6,126 nt of DNA, from NCBI GenBank assembly GCA_026002265.1, contig BOBG01000120.1, positions 1 to 6,126 on the forward strand. The letters run 5' to 3'. Below the pieces are notes generated by a model, which did no database searches, was not told where the DNA came from, and was given only the letters and a program-made list of their open reading frames with translations. Origin of the DNA: Spirochaetia bacterium (GTDB lineage Bacteria; Spirochaetota; Spirochaetia; Treponematales; Breznakiellaceae). Each line of letters starts with the position of its first letter. Within the stretch, counting starts at the first letter, position 1. The position numbers and the translations under genes were made by a program. Below are positions 5,027 through 6,126 of this stretch, piece by piece.

Positions 5027-6126
5027 TTATTTTACAAAAGCTTTTTCTAACAATTCCAGATTCAACTCCGGGTACAAGGGGAAACGCGAAAGAAGCTGGC
5101 CGACGCGGGCCAATGCTTCACGTTGAATATCCGGTTTGATCTGATATTTTGACCGGCTTTTCACATGTTCGTCTTTGGAATCCGCTTCGGTATTTTTGAG
5201 AACCATGGAAATAATTGAAGCAAGCTCTTCCATTTCCGGCTCCTTCATGCCAAGGCTCGTGAGCGCGGTCGGACCAATCCGGAGTCCGGACGTATACCAT
5301 GGACCATTGGGGTCAAAAGGTAAAGCATTCCGGTTCAAGGTAATGTTGCAGTCAAAAAGCGCACTCTCAGCCTGCCGGCCCGTGAGACCAAGCGGCCGGA
5401 CGTTGACCAAAAAAAGGTGATTGTCAGTACCGCCGGTTAGGACTTCAAGCCCCTGTTTCATGCAGAATCCGGCAAAAGCTTGAGCATTTTTGACAATCTG
5501 CTGTGCGTAGGTTTTGAATTCAGGTGTGTTTGCCTCATGAAATGCAAGTGCTTTAGCAGCAATTACATGAGGAAGCGGACCGCCCATCGTGAGAGGACAG
5601 CCTTTGTCCAATGCCTCGGCAAATTCATTCGTGGAAAGGACTAAACCGGCCCGGGGGCCGCGAAGTGTTTTGTGAGTCGTGCTGGTGACAATGTGAGCGT
5701 GAGGAACCGGATCAAAATCCCCGGTAAAAATTTTTCCAGCCACGAGTCCAGCAAAATGCGCCATGTCGACCATTAACACCGCACCAACTTTATCAGCGAT
5801 TGCACGCATCCTCGCGAAATTAATTTTCCGGGGATAGGCAGAATAACCGGCCAGCAAAATGAGGGGTTTTAGGTCCATTGCCTGCCGCTCAATGTCATCA
5901 TAATCCAAAAGACTGCTCTCTTTGGAAACAGAATAACCGTAACTATCAAACATCCGGCCCGAAACGTTGTAGCGGTAGCCATGGGTAAGATGCCCACCGG
6001 AATAATAATCCAAACCCAACAACCGCTGATTGCCGAAATCAGCCTTGAGCTCCTTCCACTGGGAAGCTGAAAGTTTGTAAAGGTCTTTCTGGCCGTATTT
6101 TGCAAGAAAGGGCGTCTCAACCCGAG
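5027..6126 (-). CDS. glyA: Serine hydroxymethyltransferase, C-terminal 365 residues (start beyond right edge)
   Basis: GlyA is the PLP enzyme interconverting serine plus tetrahydrofolate and glycine plus methylene-tetrahydrofolate, consuming the product of SerC/SerA. The frame is open to the right edge and stops at TAA 5027-5029. Landmarks are DYYSGGHLTHGYRYNVSGRMFDSYGY, the PLP-contacting aspartate in LMVDMAHFAGLVAGK, the Schiff-base lysine in TSTTHKTLRGPRAG (codon 5669-5671), TGGTDNHLFLVNVRPLGLTG, NRNALPFDPNGPWYTSGLRIGPTALTSLGMKEPEM (with the substrate-carboxylate arginine in SGLRIG), and a C-terminal helical tail. A TTG at 6022 is not the start: the frame continues for at least 34 more codons. 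The residues just before LGLDYYSGGHLTHG (KDLYKLSASQWKELKADFGNQR) do not look like the short E. coli-type enzyme at that point. They suggest the extended form (about 500 aa) that I recall from spirochaetes and chlamydiae. It leads the lpoB-like gene by 26 bp. Confidence 0.96.
   Translation of the reverse strand, partial: RVETPFLAKYGQKDLYKLSASQWKELKADFGNQRLLGLDYYSGGHLTHGYRYNVSGRMFDSYGYSVSKESSLLDYDDIERQAMDLKPLILLAGYSAYPRKINFARMRAIADKVGAVLMVDMAHFAGLVAGKIFTGDFDPVPHAHIVTSTTHKTLRGPRAGLVLSTNEFAEALDKGCPLTMGGPLPHVIAAKALAFHEANTPEFKTYAQQIVKNAQAFAGFCMKQGLEVLTGGTDNHLFLVNVRPLGLTGRQAESALFDCNITLNRNALPFDPNGPWYTSGLRIGPTALTSLGMKEPEMEELASIISMVLKNTEADSKDEHVKSRSKYQIKPDIQREALARVGQLLSRFPLYPELNLELLEKAFVK

Noticed and set aside
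5869..6120. Minus-strand open frame of 83 codons overlapping glyA in another frame
   Set aside because: The overlapping glyA frame carries unmistakable SHMT motifs right across this stretch; the alternative frame has no domain signal.

Overview
The window looks like chromosomal DNA from a spirochaete, most likely a Treponema or a close relative. The main reason is a tandem pair of secreted FlaA-family proteins, the periplasmic flagellar sheath family typical of spirochaetes. A serine hydroxymethyltransferase that resembles the long spirochaete/chlamydia form and a spirochaete-style lipoprotein fit the same picture. Base composition is moderate and the tetranucleotide CCGG is strikingly frequent. 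No mobile element, CRISPR array, integrase or phage gene is visible, and most of the content is ordinary housekeeping. The assignment comes from reading the sequence, without database searches.

Layout, left to right. Positions 2-274 (+) are the C-terminal end of a probable outer-membrane beta-barrel protein. Positions 275-441 are an intergenic region with a near-consensus sigma70 promoter (TTGACA, 17 bp, TAAAAT) and a leader of about 110 nt with several hairpins. Positions 442-1200 and 1219-1953 (+) are two FlaA-family paralogues, each with a signal peptide, in one operon. A perfect 8-bp hairpin then leads within 4 nt into a tRNA-Ala(GGC) gene (1992-2065), followed by a strong intrinsic terminator (2072-2100). 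Only 17 nt later serC begins (2118-3209), with serA abutting it (3210-4376, TTG start). On the minus strand, tail-to-tail with serA and only 3 bp away, lies an LpoB-like lipoprotein gene (4380-5000). It sits downstream of glyA (5027-6126, start beyond the right edge), probably in one operon.

Function. SerA (3-phosphoglycerate dehydrogenase), SerC (phosphoserine aminotransferase) and GlyA (serine hydroxymethyltransferase) form most of a route from 3-phosphoglycerate to serine, glycine and one-carbon units; the phosphatase SerB is not in the window. The FlaA pair belongs to the periplasmic flagellum. The LpoB-like protein would be an outer-membrane lipoprotein that activates a penicillin-binding protein.

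The points most worth a second look are these: (1) serC has no room for its own promoter between the tRNA terminator and its start codon, which suggests read-through, attenuation or a promoter hidden in the tRNA/flaA region; (2) SerA appears to have alanine where the catalytic glutamate of the D-2-hydroxyacid dehydrogenase triad is expected; (3) the flaA leader is structured; (4) CCGG is enriched about four- to five-fold. I did not find a clearly new multi-gene system.
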